Assembly (NCBI RefSeq): GCF_001649575.2
Contig: NC_051453.1
Span: forward strand, 17,309,953-17,373,952
DNA length: 64,000 nucleotides
From: Kryptolebias marmoratus
Lineage: Eukaryota > Chordata > Actinopteri > Cyprinodontiformes > Rivulidae
Direction: 5' to 3'
This document shows positions 1 to 13,900 of this stretch, one piece after another. The notes below the pieces were generated by a model. That model was given only the letters and a program-made list of their open reading frames with translations. It did no database searches and was not told the DNA's origin. The first letter of the stretch is position 1, and each line of letters starts with the position of its first letter. Made by a program: the position numbers and the translations under genes.

Positions 1-108
1 TCTCTTTCTTACTGTTTATTCACTGTCACATGCTGTTTTTATTTTGTTTTTTAATTATGTAAAGCACCTTGAAATGCCTTGCTGCTGAAATGTGCTATAC
101 AAATAAAA

Positions 109-163
<55 letters not shown>
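1..163 (+). mobile_element. LINE-like 3' tail ending in a (TGAT)n microsatellite
   Basis: The stretch has the form of a fish LINE (L2-like) 3' end: a T-rich part, then a block about a gene-like tail with 'aatgtgctatacaaataaa', then a perfect tetranucleotide array of TGAT units from about 110 to 163. Such tails end in short tandem repeats in L2/CR1-type elements. The 5' part lies outside the window. It sits in an intron of carmil3. The class is inferred from remembered fish repeats. Confidence 0.5.
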
Positions 164-204
164 AGCTTTGGCATCTATCTTTAATGGCAGCAGGTGATAA
201 ACCA

Positions 205-650
205 AAATGCGAGTTCAGTCATGTAGAGTCTAACTTTCTGTGACTCTTTTAAACTTAGAATTATGTTTCTACTTTGAAGTATGCCTGAGCTTTAGGGCTC
301 CAAAGAAGGCTTATCTCACCAAAATCCCAATATTCTTTCGCTGTGTTTTTTGTGAATTTCATCTACGCTGTATGATGTGCTGCTATCAAAGGTCATAGCT
401 CACCATTCCCAATGGATCGTACATGCTTTAGTTTATTTTCTTACGGGTCCTTACAAAACTGTGGGAGGTGACGCAAACCAAAAAATTGCCACAGAAACAG
501 AAGAATAACGGGCAAATAGTCATAAGGTTGCTTCAGTGCTTTTGCATTGATCCCCTTAAATATAATGGCTGCCCTTTACATAGCCACTGCAGGCAGTCAG
601 ATCTATTAGTGCATCAAGTGAAATTTTTCCTCCTGCAGAATGTAGAAAAT
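205..650. repeat. Interspersed repeat copy A (paralog at 3900-4290)
   Basis: This block and 3900-4290 match over several hundred bases with many substitutions. Shared landmarks are a start near 'aactttctgtgac', 'aagtatg.ctgagct' and, further on, 'gcttcagtgcttttgcat' against 'gcttcagtgcttctgcac'. Neither copy has a coding frame I recognise. It is probably an old transposon relic within carmil3 introns. Confidence 0.5.
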
Positions 651-688
651 TTTAGTTTTCCACCTAAACTTTAACAACGCACTGAAAA

Positions 689-1399
689 TGTCATGTTTGG
701 TTCCAGTTTACGAACCCACATGCACGAACACAATCAGGAGACGCGTATGCAAACAATAATAAAGTTTATTGAACAGAGGGGACAGGGTTGGGGAGAAAAA
801 CACGGAGCAGAAGTCAGGAAGGGATAACCAGTTCAGCCACTGTCAACGAGAGGAAGCGGTTAGACTCCTGGGAGGTGGAGGAACATATAAATATATATAT
901 GTAGAGGAGAGAAAGGCTTACTAGGAACAGATGGAAGCTCACTTAGGAGCAGCGACAGACCCAGGGCGGCGTGGAGAGGTAGTGAACCGTTGGAGGGCGG
1001 ACAGGTAAGACAGACTGAGTGGGGAGCGAGCTGGCGGCTGGTCGTGGTCCGGAACAAACGATCCACAGAACTTTTCTCTCGAGAAAACTCCGGAGGAATC
1101 CAGGTAGACCTGACGAGAAGGAACAAACACAGGAGGCGATTATCTCGGGAAGATACACAGCGGGCCTTACTCTGGAACGATTTGTTACCAAGGTGAACAA
1201 ACACTCAGGCAAGGAAGTGTCAGCTCGCCGCTTCTTAAATATCCCCAGCCTCAGTCAGCAAATGCGCCACAGGTGTGTCTCCGGGTTCAACCACACGCTT
1301 CTCCAGGGGCTCTGCTCCTAGGCGGCATCTGGTGGAGGAAGTGGGAAGCGGCAGGCTTCCAAAACAAAAGAAAAACAAAACAAACCACCGATCCTGACA
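689..1399 (-). mobile_element. Solo LTR with 5-bp target duplication
   Basis: On the minus strand the element begins TGTCAGGATC and ends CATGACA, giving the TG...CA ends of an LTR. It is flanked on both sides by GAAAA (684-688 and 1400-1404), a perfect 5-bp target site duplication. In LTR orientation it carries a TATTTAA box (near 1236) and an AATAAA signal (near 760-770). It is 711 bp, GC-richer than its surroundings, and no internal retroelement genes remain. That fits recombination of a full LTR retrotransposon to a solo LTR in a carmil3 intron. The superfamily is not determined. The open frames in it are not genes. Confidence 0.8.
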
Positions 1400-2134
1400 G
1401 AAAAGAAGGTTAGAAGAAATTAACTTTCTGACAGGCAGTGACGGATTCAGATCATTAACCTAAAGCAATTATAATTAATATTTTAACACTGAAAATGAAC
1501 AAGGTAAATATATTTAATATGAAACTTGCTGCTCAGCATTGGAGAAAGTGTGTCATTCAGCTAACAACATAGAATGCTGGGTAGCTAGAAGTCCTGACTT
1601 TTGCCTCCGAAGAACCAGAGCTGCACTCAGGGGGGACGAAAGTATCTGACTTTAGTCGTCAGGTGGTTCAAATTCTGACTGTGTTGCTCGAAATGCTGAT
1701 CATGTAAATCCAAAGCTACTTTGCTGACACATACTAAATATCAAATGGATCGGTCTCACTTCCGCTCAGTCTATGGGCATGTATTTGCCTTGAAACTTCC
1801 CCCTCTTGTGCAACTTTTCATTTAACTTGCCAATTTGAACAGTCAAAAATTTGACAAGTGAGTTATTAATTTAGATTAAACTGTTTCCCTTCTGTGCCCT
1901 CAGCTTTAAAGTAGTTATATATTATGATGAGGTAAAATGCTAAGTGAGAGTACAGCATAACGTGTTCCCCTGCATATCACCAGCAAAGCAAAGCTCACTG
2001 CAACAAGCTTCAGACAGTCATAAATTCACCCTGCTGTGGTAAAATAAAACAATGCCCCAAAGACTGAAGCTAAAATGACTCTCATTCATGCTTGTGCAGA
2101 TATTAGTTTTCCCCCCTTCTGTCTCTCCCTTCAG

Positions 2135-4917
2135 CTGAGGTCTGCAGGAGCCGCTGTAATCCAGGAACTCTTCCCCAGGGTCTCCACCATCGCCACTCTG
2201 GATATCTCCGACAACGGTACCAGGACACGCTGTTACAACACTTCCTGCTGTGACCTTGACTTTTTGTCCTAGGACAGGACTGAGTGATTTGCTAATGGAT
2301 CATGCCATGCTGAGCCCTGCAAATATGTGTGTGTGTGTATGTTGACAGGTCTGGACGCAGATTTGCTCACAGTACTGCCTGCCCTCTCAAGACACCCCTC
2401 CCTAAAACACCTTCAACTGGGCAAAAACTTCAACATCAAAAGCAGGTGCTGCCAGCTCTCCACGTCACGCTGTACTGTTATTTATGCTTGTAACGCAAGT
2501 GTGAGTGGATACAAACACGAGTGCACATGAGCTGCGTGTGCGAAAAAACACATATTGGTGATTTTACCTCGTTTTTTTCCTAAGCGGCTGCTGCTGCTGC
2601 TCAAGGCACTAGCAGCAGGAAATGGCTCCCACCATTCATATCTCTGTTTGTCTCCACGGCTCATGTCTGCAGGGTTCTGGATGAAGTCTTACAGAAGCTG
2701 GTTCAGCTCATACAGGAGGAGGAATGTGTGAGTGACGACACAGGAAAGGACACAATTCAAAAAACAGAACATTTTCCAACATCAACTTTATTATAACCTA
2801 ATCTAAGAAAAAATACCTACACTTTGATTTATAAATGGTATAAGAAGATCAAATTGAATGTTAAAGCTGCTGCCAGTGGCTCATTATGGTCACTATGGTA
2901 ACCACACGTCTATATTTCTCACTCCCTGACAGCACCTTATAAGAGAGACACAGAAACACCATCTCAAAAGTAGTTCTCAGTCAAAACCCATGAGTCGAAT
3001 CTTAAAAAAATTCTTAAACTGCGAGCAACATAAGAGCCTGATGGTCACACTCGAGTAGTTTTTGTTTCCAGTGTTTTATGATGACCATTCACCATTCACT
3101 TCCAGTTTTGAAGAGAAAAACGGGAGTTAAAATATAACTGAAGTCGATGAAAGCTTGCGTGTGCACGCTCTGCACTTTGAGAGGATTATAGAGAAAACCT
3201 TAAGTCTTACAGCAGTAAGAGACACACTGGGTGAAAGAAGACAAAAAGGCCTACGTTTTGATTTATACATTTCTTTAATGTTATAAAAAAAAAAGTTGTG
3301 GGAGTAAGAAAGCAAAATTGTGGAAACTTTAGACAACTCAAAATTAGTATTAGAGCCATATGTTTTGGGTTTGTGTTTATATTTATTTTGGTGTAATGCC
3401 TAAAGCTCACTGTGGGTAGGATCATGTGGGGTTAAATGGAGCCACAGGTAACCTGTCAGCAGGTGTGCTGATTGCGGCGGAAACACAGTTTTTTGACCGT
3501 CGTCGTCGTCGTTGTTGTCGTAGTTCTTGTCGTAGTTCTTGTCTGATTATTGCATTGCGACAGTTTGTGAGCTGTTTTTGGATTGATTTAACTGAACAGT
3601 TAAAATAGTAAGTGTGCAGCTTAAAAGGATCGCATCTTGTCTGAGAGCGCACAATCAAAAAATGCTCTATAGTAATAAGAACGTCAAGTTTTCATTCATT
3701 GGATCCAGATGGACGACGCGTCAATTAAGTGGCAGTCAGCAGCCCCTCAGTGGCTTAGGTTTGTTTTGGGGTTTTTTTTTTTGGTTTTTATTAAGAACAA
3801 GTCACTACAATTAATGTGTGATTATCTTCAACACATGGAAAAATCTGTAAAAGTTTTCAAACTTAAACTTAAAATGTGTAAAAACTCCAAGATATCAAAA
3901 TGTCAGGTCAGTCATATATCAACTTTCTGTGACCCGTTTAAACTTTAAAATTAAGTTTCTACAGTAAAGTATGTCTGAGCTGTGGAGATCCAACAAGAGC
4001 TGGGTTTTCTCACTCGTTTTGTCAGAAACCCATTGTTGTGTATGGAGAAAATTCTCCGGTTTTTTTCCAAGCTTCATCCACATTTCATGATGTAACCCTA
4101 TCAAAAGGCATAGCACACTATTCCTGATACAGAAATCTATTTTATTGTATAATTTGCATCTTTTTTTGTTTTTTGTTTTGTTTTTCTCTCAAAGCTGCAG
4201 GGCTTGGAGGGGGAAAAAAGTCATGAAGAAGGTGCTTCAGTGCTTCTGCACTGGCGCTCTTAAACTATATAATCCCAATTTAACTATTCATCTGTTTGAA
4301 TTAACTCATTCATCAGGTGTTGACGGTGTAATATTAAGTTGGGTTGAATTATTTGCTTATTATTAAAAGATGAGTTCAATTAAAGCATAATTTTTTCATT
4401 ATGTTTTGCTGCAGATGTGTCCCTATGATAAATTATTACTCTCCCTCTGTCAACAGAGCAAACACACTTTCTACACCATGACTTGCACATGTTGTAAATA
4501 ATTCATGCATACAACATGTAAAGTTACATTGGCCGGCTGTCACATCGATGTGCAGTAAATGTCATTTCTGCACTTTGTCACCTAGCCTCCCTTTCTACCG
4601 TTTCCTCTTTTTTTTTTTTTAATGGTTGTTATTATTTCAATCTGTTTCATTTTTAATGTAGCCCACCATCTCACACACACTTGAACCCATATGATTTTTT
4701 CATGTCTACTCCCTCTGTCCCCGCAGGGCCTGCAATCTCTGTCTCTGTGCGAGTCGCGCCTGCGCTCTCGGGGCACCGTGCTGGTCAATGCTTTGGGCAG
4801 CAACACCTGCCTGAGGAAAGTGGACCTGAGTGGAAACAATATGGACGACATTGGTGCCAAGATGCTCTGCAAAGCCCTGCAGATCAATACGACGCTCAGG
4901 TGAAGGAAAGAATGCAA

Positions 4918-4953
<36 letters not shown>

Positions 4954-7900
4954 ACATTTAAGAAAAAAAAATATTTTCTGTGAAAAAAGCAGTTTTAGAT
5001 TTTTTGGTCAAGTCATTCAGCATGAGATCTGAGTTGTTAAAAGTAAAAAAACAAAGGCTAAAATGAACAGATCCAAGCTAAAAACAGCAGAACACAAAAT
5101 AAAAGCTAAATATGGTAAACCAGTAGCTAAAATCAGCAAACCTGTAGCTAAAAGTAGTAAAGCAATAGCAAACGTTTCTGAAAGATAACTATAAGTAGCA
5201 ACACTGTAACTAAAAGCTACAAAAAATTACAGAACAAAAGCAAAGCAAATATACTGAGACAGATTTCAAAAAGGTTAATGTTTTTGAAGGAACTGAAGAG
5301 ATCTCAATGTATTTCTATAGAGAAATTTTTTCAGAAAATAAAGTTCACAAAAAATAGTCATAGCACACTGATGAATGATTTAAATAACACAAAGTATGCA
5401 AGAAGTAGTGTGACTGCAAAAAGAAACTATAAACAGGACAACAATAGTTTGAATGCTGACTCAGCATTCACGCAACAAAGTTATTTCTGTGTTTTTAGCA
5501 GTACTTGCAGTGTATTGTGCCTTGTATGGAGATTTGTATTCTGTGCAACTCACAACCTCGCCCTGCAGGAGTGTGACATGGGATCGCAACAACACCTCTG
5601 CTGCAGGATTTCTGGATGTGGCCCGAGCCCTTGAACAGTAAGAACATTATTACATAACTCGTTTTGTTTATGTTTTTCACATTCTACAGTTAATGATGCA
5701 AGGTTGCCATATTTGTCTCGTGTAAAGACACTTTTTAAGGAACTACTTTTGAGGCTTTGTGCCCTCATTAAAAGTTGTAACATGAACAGACTTCCTATCT
5801 TAAAAGGTCCAGACTCACCTTAAGGCTGAGGATGACACGGCTGCACAGATCAAAGTATTACCCACTAGTTGCAGGGCAGAGGAGGAATATTTTGGGATGG
5901 TCCCCGTCCAGCGGGGGGTTGTTAACCTTTATTAACCGTGAAATTTGTAACTCCCTTTAATTTCCCTTCTTAGACTGGTTCCGTCTCCTTTAATAAGCTG
6001 TCCCTTCCATCATGTTCTGTTCTCTCCTTTCTTAGTAATTTCACCTTGCAGTACATGCCTCTACCCCTAAGTGACATCAGCCAGGCATACCGCAGCGCTC
6101 CGGAGAAGACAGAGCAGGCCCTGACAAAGGTTGGCATCAGTATCAGGAGAAATGATCAAAACCTCACTGAAAAGGCCACAAAGAGGCTTTTAAATCTGTA
6201 GTAGAAAACAATAAGACCCTTTTACAATTGTGAACCTCTTTTCAGTGTTTCTGGAAATCTCACATCAGCAATGGAGTTTAAATCAGACATGGCTGATGAG
6301 TTAACGGCTAGTCTGAATCGGTCTAGGACCAAAGTGGATTGCTGCTGTCTTAAAAGAACTAAAACTTCCAAAATACTGTGGGGATATATCCAAAAGCTGT
6401 TTTATAAATTTTTACACTAACATAAGTTTTGCATTACATGCAAATCCTTGCTATTATACCTCATCAATCAGGTCAGAATCAAACTATTCCTCCAACATTC
6501 AGGAGGGCATCTACAACAAGATATTTATTATGACCTAGAAAAATTAGCATTTTCTGTGAAAATGCAGTGTGAAGGCTGAACGATGTTGCTGAAATTTGTT
6601 GAAGCTGAAACTAAATTGTTAAAACAAACTGAATTGAGCAGAACAGTAGCTAAAATCTAAAGTCAGCTAAAGCATACCAAAAGGCTAAAAGTAACAAAAT
6701 AGTAGTTAGAAGCCAGAATTAAAAATATAGAGGGTAGTGGTTTGATTGCATAGAAAACCACTTCAGAAAACCTAATCTATTGCTTCAAGGTTAACATCTT
6801 GTACTTTGGAATAGTTGCAAAACACTAATTAATTAAAACATTTAGGAAGAAAAACCTTCTCCTGTGAGAATAGTAACGTAGGCTTTAAACTGACTGTATC
6901 CTCCGTTTGCATTTTGACTCTTTGGGGCAATGATTTGCTCTCTAATTGGGGCCTACAGATCCAGCGTGCCCTGGTCAGGAACAACCAGACTCAACAGTTC
7001 TCTCAGCGACAGGCTCTGCGGCTGCACCAAGGCTTGGTCACCAGCACCGCCGAACAGGTGGCACTCTTCCAAGTGGACGTTTCGCAGTGTTTAATGAGCG
7101 TCTTTGGTACATTAACACCAATCCTACCTGTTTGTCACCCAAGGTGATGGAGCGCCTCTGTGTGCGCGTCCAGCAGCAGGTGTGTTTGTTACGGGGGGCT
7201 GGCGAGAAGGAGGAGATTCAAGCTGCAAAACAAGTGTTGAAAGAGGCGAGGAACTCCCGTGCTGTGAGTAATATTAAATGAATTTGTAATATGTGTGTCA
7301 TTGTTGCGTTGCTCAGCCCCAAATCTGAAAAACTGGGACATTGTGTAAAATATAAATAAAATCAAAATGCAGTGATTTGCAAATCTCATAACCCCATAAT
7401 TCTTTTTCACAAAGGAACATAGAAAACATATCAAATGTTGAAACTAAGAAATCATACTCTTTTAAAAAAAATAATAATAATAATGTAATTTCAAATCTTA
7501 TGGCAGCAACACATCTCAAAACAGATGGAACAGGGACAACAAAAGGCTGTAAAGTGCAAATAAAAAACAACCGAAGGAGCATTTTAGATTAGGTTAATTT
7601 GGCAACAGGTCAGGACTGGATTTTAAAAAATATATATAAGAGAGGCTGAATCTCTCAGAAGTAAAGATGGATAGCGGTTCACCAGTCTGCACAAAATGGC
7701 ATCTGAAAACAATGGTACAATTTCAGAATAATGTTCCTCAGTACAAAGTTGGGAAGAGTTTCTTTGAATCTCCCATCATCTACAGTATTGTCAAAGGATT
7801 TTAAGAATTTGGAGAAATCGCTGAGCTCAAAGGACAAGGTTGTAAGTCAATGGCCGTATTTGGGCCCTTTTTTTTGGAAAACTGTTCTTTGGTCAGACGA

Positions 7901-10900
7901 ATCAAAACTCCTTTTAGAATCCAGGGACACCAAGTCCTCCAAACTAAAGAAAAGAGAGACCAATCGGCCTGTTCCAGTTTCAAACCCTGCCTCTCTGATG
8001 GTATAGGAGTGCATACTTATTTCTGTGCCTTTTCATGGGCAGCTTACACATCTGGAAAGGCAGGTTTTAGAACAACAAATGCTCCCATCTAGATGTCTTT
8101 TTCAGTGAAGGCCTTACAGCTTTCGCAAGACAATGCTGAACCACATCCTGCATCCATTCCAGCAGCATGGATCCATAGTAGAAGAGTCCAGGTTCTGAAA
8201 TGACCTGCCTGCAGTCCAGACCAGTAAGCAAGTGAAAACATTTGACGGATCATGAAACAATTCATCCATCGAAGAAGACCCAAGGTTTTTGAATAGCTAG
8301 AATCCTCCATCAGACCAGAATGGGACAACATTCCCTCCAAAACCTTCAGCAGCTGTTCCTCCTCAGCTCCTGGATGTTTACAGGCTGTTTTTAAAAGAAG
8401 AGGGGATGCTTCACAGAGATAAACACGGTCCTGTCCCAGTTTTCTTTGTGCTGTGCTGGGCCATAAATGTCAAAATTACCATATTTTTTTCCTAAAAATA
8501 GTAATATGTTTGCTGTGTTCAATTTTGAACAAAATATGGGTTTATGAGATTTGCAAATCATTGCCTTCTGTTTTTCTTTACATTTTACATAATGTCCTAA
8601 CTATTTTTGGAAATGGGGTTGTATTGAAATGACTCTTTTCTTTCTGTTGTTCCCAGCTCTATCCCTCTCTGTGCGAGCTGGCTCATGTGTTGTCTGTGGA
8701 TGGGCCGGTGAGGCAGAGACTGGACTCTTTGGCGGGCGAACTCGCCAAAGCTGCGGATAAAGAGCTGCAGGTAGACCTAACAGCGTCCTTTCACAGGGAG
8801 ACCCGCAACAGATGACAGAGCCACTGACAACTGGCGTCTGTTTCAGGTGATTGTCGACGCAATGGTGTCACTCTGCCGCGAGCTCTGCCCTTTATCTTCC
8901 TCTGCAGCCGAGAGATTAAGTCCTCCGCTCTCATCTGTCTCCGAGCGCGTGTCCATCCCTCGCTCCGCCATCCGAACTGCCCTCATGGAAAGAGCCGCAC
9001 AGGACGTTCACAGGGCTTTGGAGTAAGGCAACGAAATGTCTGAATTTGATAAACAGGATATTGATTTTGCTCTCTCTTTTACTAAGCCTCCTTCCTCCCC
9101 TCTTCCTCAAACCCAATCCTCTTCAGAGAAGTAAAGCTGTCTGTGGTTTCCTATCTCACCAACTCCATCGTGGATCAAATCCTGCAGGAGCTCTACGCCA
9201 CTCATAAGACGCTGGTAAATACGCCGCTCTCACTGTAAAACAGGTGTGAACGAGTCAGCGATTGATTGAAGAGTGGGTGTCAAAATGGTTTAAGAGCGCC
9301 ATTTGTTTCAGACACGGCAGGTGTCTCTTCTGAAATGCTGGGAGGGGACGTGTGAAGACGGGACGGCGTGGACTTTGAACAGACACAGAGACTCTCTGGA
9401 CATCACAGACGAGGAGCTCGGCACCAGCATAGTAAGTGTGAACATACAGATGTGTGTGTTTTCGTTTCCCATCTCATCGTACAACTTTCTGCTCTCAGCA
9501 ATCAAATATCGTTCTTCTGTTTCTGTTTCTTTTTTTTTTTTTTCCTGGTCATCTTCATCGCCCACCCGCTGAACGGCGAAAGGCAATAAAAGCTTTTGCT
9601 AAAATGGCTATAACTCAGTTCGTTTCACAGATATTGAGCTAAAATGTGGCGCAATATTAGCTGAGGGTCAATCCCAGTGCATACTCGGAGCGCTAACAAA
9701 TCACAAATCTTTGTTTAAAACTATGCCATTAACGACTGGAACTGTGTCTGTCTGTTAGCAGAGTATCTTATGAACCACTGGATGAATTTTAGTAAAACTC
9801 TCAGAAAGTAAACACTGGACATACATCTACAACTGATTATCTTAGTCTACAACTCTTGCATAAAATGTCAAGGGTTTTTTAAGTATTCTGGTCATGTATT
9901 CTAAATTATTGCTGTAAAATGATGTGATCAGCAAAATACCTGTACAGAAGCAGGTAAACATGCTTTTAAAAATCCTAAATCCCTGACAGCTGCAGTCCAT
10001 TCATCTTGTTCCGGAGGTTTCACCTGCAGCCATCGCTGTGGGAAGCTGTTTTTGCTAGCAGCCAAAATGTTATTTAAGCAGATTTGAAGTATTCTGCTAA
10101 GTTAAACTTCTACTTCTGAAAGAGCCTGCTGCCAAAACAAATCTTTTTCCTTAATAACCCAGGAAATAGGAGTATTATCATTTTTCCCTACTATGCCTCC
10201 AGCATTTGTTTTGTCTCTGTCAACCTCACTCTATAATTTTAAGTTTCGAAGACACTAAGTGTTAGATTATTTTCCCCAGCACCCCGTGGTAGCAATATAA
10301 TGCATCGTTCTCGTATATTTTTTTAAATCGCCCCTAATTCCATTTTGACATAAAAGAAACTCAAAAGCAATGTTAGAAATCTGCTGCCACATCTGCATCA
10401 TTTAGTTTAATAATTGAGTTCCATTCCTGCTTGTTTGCCACATTATTAATTTGAGTACCCTCAATAATTACAGCCAGTGCCTCAGACTTGACAGAGCTGT
10501 CAGAAATGAGCGCGTCTTCCTCTGCGCTTCGAGCATCTGCAGCATTATTCGGACTGTTTTCTGACAGGAACACTCCAGTTAAAGGTCGCAGATTTTAAGA
10601 GGCTGCAGCTCCTTCACTGGAAACACTTTAACAATGCTTGAACTGATGACGCATCATCAATTTAGTTGTGTCTTGGCCTTTCGAAGCGCGCACTGATTAG
10701 AGTGATTGAAGCACACGTTGAATGTCAACATTTCAAAAGGCCTATAATTACAACTGCAGACGCTCTGACTGACATTAAACAATCAAGATGTTTATATACA
10801 TGACACACAGCGAGCAAATAATGGCCATTTCTGTGTCTGACGCCTGTCAGCTGTCAGAGCTTTTCTCTTTGCTGCAGCTAAATATGTCATCTTTTGACAA

Positions 10901-13900
10901 ATTTGTCAGCAGCTTTACTCATCGTGTGCATTACACTCTTGAAACCATGACTGGTGAAAACAACACATATAAAGTTGTGACAATGTGTAAAGTCTAAATA
11001 AAAACAAAGCAATGGCTTGTAAATCTCATAAGCCCATGTTTTATTCACAATTGAGCATAGTAAACATATCAAACATTTAATTGATGAAATTATATCATTT
11101 TGTCTGATGGAGGACTCTAGCTGTTCAAAAGTCCTGGGTCTTTGATGGATTTTTTGTTTCATGATGTCCTGGACTGCAGGCAGGTCAGTTCAGCACCTGG
11201 ACTCTTCTACTATGAAGCCCTGCTGCTGCAATGGATGCAGTCTGAGGTTTAACATTGTCTTGATAAAATATGCAAGATCTTACCTGTAAAAAGATGCTGT
11301 CTGGATGGGAGCACGTGTTCTAAAACTTGTGTATGCTGTTCTGCATTGATCATGCCTTTCCAGATGTGTAAGCTGTCCATGGCAAAGGCACTAATGCACC
11401 CCCATCCCATCAGAGAGGCAGAACAAATGCAGATTAAATGCTTTAACCCACATTTGTAGATGGCACAGCAAACTGTGTTTACAGGTAGTGATTTGTGGAA
11501 CTGTTCCTGAGTCCATGCAGTGAAGTCTGTAACAGAATCAGACCTTGTTTTAATGCAGAGCTGCCTGAGGGCCTGAAGATCAGACATCCAATAAAGACTT
11601 TCAGCCTTGTCCTTTGAGTTCAGAGATTTCTGTAGATTCTTGAAACGATATTATGATATTATGATCTGTAGAGGATGGGAGATTCAATGTTTCTCCAATT
11701 TTGTGTTTAAGAACATTATTCTGAAATTGTTCCACTGTTTTTTGATGTTGTTTTACACAGACTGGTGAACCTCTGTTCAACTTTACCTCTGAGAGATTCA
11801 GCTTCTCTAAAATGCTCCATTAATATCCACTCCTCTTACTGACCTGTTGCCAATTAACCTAATTAGTTGCAAAATGCTCCTCCAGCTGTTTCTTATTTGT
11901 ACCACTTTGCAACCTTTTGTTGCTCCTCTCTCAATTTTTATAAGATGTGTTGCTGCCATCATATTTAAAATTACCAATAATATTGTCTTAAAATAGTACA
12001 ATTTCTCAGTTTCAACATTTTCATGTTTACTATGTGTCATTGTGAATAAAGTATGGGTTTATGAGATCAGAAAATCATTGCAATCTCTTTGTTGCTGTTG
12101 TTTTCCATACACAGCATCCTAATTCTTTTTTTGGAATTGGGTTGTACATTTTCATCTGTTCACAACTGATTCATGGCCTGATTTACTTTTTAAAGTTTTC
12201 AAACCGCCTCTCAGCTGTGTGCTGTCTCTGCCTTCACTCCTTAAATAATTAAACTGCAGTGTTCCTTTTTGATTTAGATTTTCTTGCGTAAATGTTCTCT
12301 ACGTGGTTCTGCTGCAGGAAAGCCAAGCAAGTAAAGTAAACAAAGAATAATCAGTAAATTTCTGACACTTCAAAAATGAAACTAGTATTTTTTTGTTTTG
12401 TTTTGCTAAAGTTAATCAGCTGTAGCTGTACATCCAATGATTACTTTCTGCAAGTTTAGAGTTTTGTTTAAAATTATCACCTGCCTTTCATGGCGGCGGG
12501 CAATAGAGAGGAGCTCAGTATTTAGCAGCAGCAGGTAAAACTGTAGGATTGTCTCAAAAATCTAACATGACGTTCTTCTTCCAGCCATGATGTTTTTCTC
12601 TAAAACCTGCAGAGAATTGAAAACGTTTTTATTTGCTTTGCTGAAAATACCTCCGTACCTCATTTCGCGAGTGAAATTACAAAAAAACAACTGCCTTTTT
12701 TCTATGTAGTAAGAATAGTGTGCGTTTTGGGGCATTGGAGGCTTCAGAGCACATCCTACCACTAATTACTGAATTGCATTTTCATCCAGATGTTATATCA
12801 CTCTGTTCTAGTTTCTTTTCAGCGTTTCTTCATCTCATAATGAGGAGTAATTTGTGCCACTGTTGTTCGTCTTTTTTTTAAAACTATTTTTATATTCATA
12901 TTCAATATGGCTTTAATTGGTGCCCAGATTTGATCGTCCCCCTCTGACAAAAGCGCTGATCACTGTTGTTCTCTAATTGTGTCTTTTATTCTTTATTTTC
13001 TTCTCCCAGGACACGATTGCTATTAAGAAGCGCAGCTCTAGAACGAGGAGAATTCGGCCCGTCTCCACCAGGCTGAGTGAGTGGAGCTGTGCTTCCACCT
13101 CCACTCTCACCTCTTTCCATCCTGTCTCTGCCACAGCACCACGACTTTCTGTTCACTTCTTCTCTTCCTCTTAGCCTCAGCTTTCTCTTCACCTTATAAT
13201 GTGATTACCTGTGTCTGTTTGGGTGTGTGTGTGTGTGTGTTCAGTTGTCTGTTGTGTTTGCAAAATATCTCCTGAACCGGTGGATTGATTTGAATGAAAC
13301 TCATAAAGTAATCACTGAATGTGCATCTGCAACTGAACTACAACTTTGGAGTCAACTTGACTCAATATGGCTGCAACAACCAACTGACCTTATGAATAAC
13401 AAAATGGCTATAACTAAGCCAGTTTTGGAGCTATTCAGCTAAAATTTGGTGCGGCGGTAGCTGAGAGTCATCCCTAACATATACCTTAAGCATTAACAGT
13501 TCCTGTCAGATCTTACAATATTGTGCATACTATTATTTTCAAGATTTGACTAAAAAGGCTAAAATAGCAACAACCTTTGAGATAAAATGATGTTAGTGTA
13601 AAACTCTGGTATGAAATGTGGTTCAGTGACGAATGCTAGGCTTTTAGGTAAAATCTGATCCAACCCTGAGTCTTTTATTTCTCTCCTACATCTCATCTGT
13701 TTTCCTCTGTGTTGCCGCCAGGCCTGTGCGATGACTCCAGCTCCTCCCCGCCCCCCTCCGTGCCGTCATACTCCTCGCCCCTGTCCCACTCGGCCTCCTG
13801 GGAGGGCCTGTCCGAGCTGCCCACACAGGGCCTGCCGCTCCATCACGTGACACGGGTTCGTCCGAGGCCTCCACGGAGACACAGGGGAGCGCACATCCCC

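Larger units (their letters stand above)
1..2134 (+). other. 5' intronic sequence of carmil3
   Basis: No exon was found before the acceptor at 2134. The stretch holds the LINE tail, repeat copy A, the solo LTR and about 700 bp of unassigned AT-rich sequence (1405-2134). The first exons of carmil3 must lie left of the window, because the first exon seen here starts in the middle of the leucine-rich-repeat region and in phase 0. Confidence 0.7.
2135..6129 (+). other. carmil3: carmil3 leucine-rich-repeat exons
   Basis: Six exons encode the C-terminal part of the CARMIL leucine-rich-repeat horseshoe and its cap. Repeat cores of the L-x-x-L-x-L form are visible, for example [33 protein letters not shown] and the WDRNN segment, followed by the cap [13 protein letters not shown]. 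This part is the most conserved and makes the family call safe. The exon junctions are phases 1, 2, 0, 2, 2 and 0. Confidence 0.88.

Noticed and set aside
860..1321. Several overlapping open frames of 63-114 codons
   Set aside because: They are inside the GC-rich solo LTR and match no protein I recognise.
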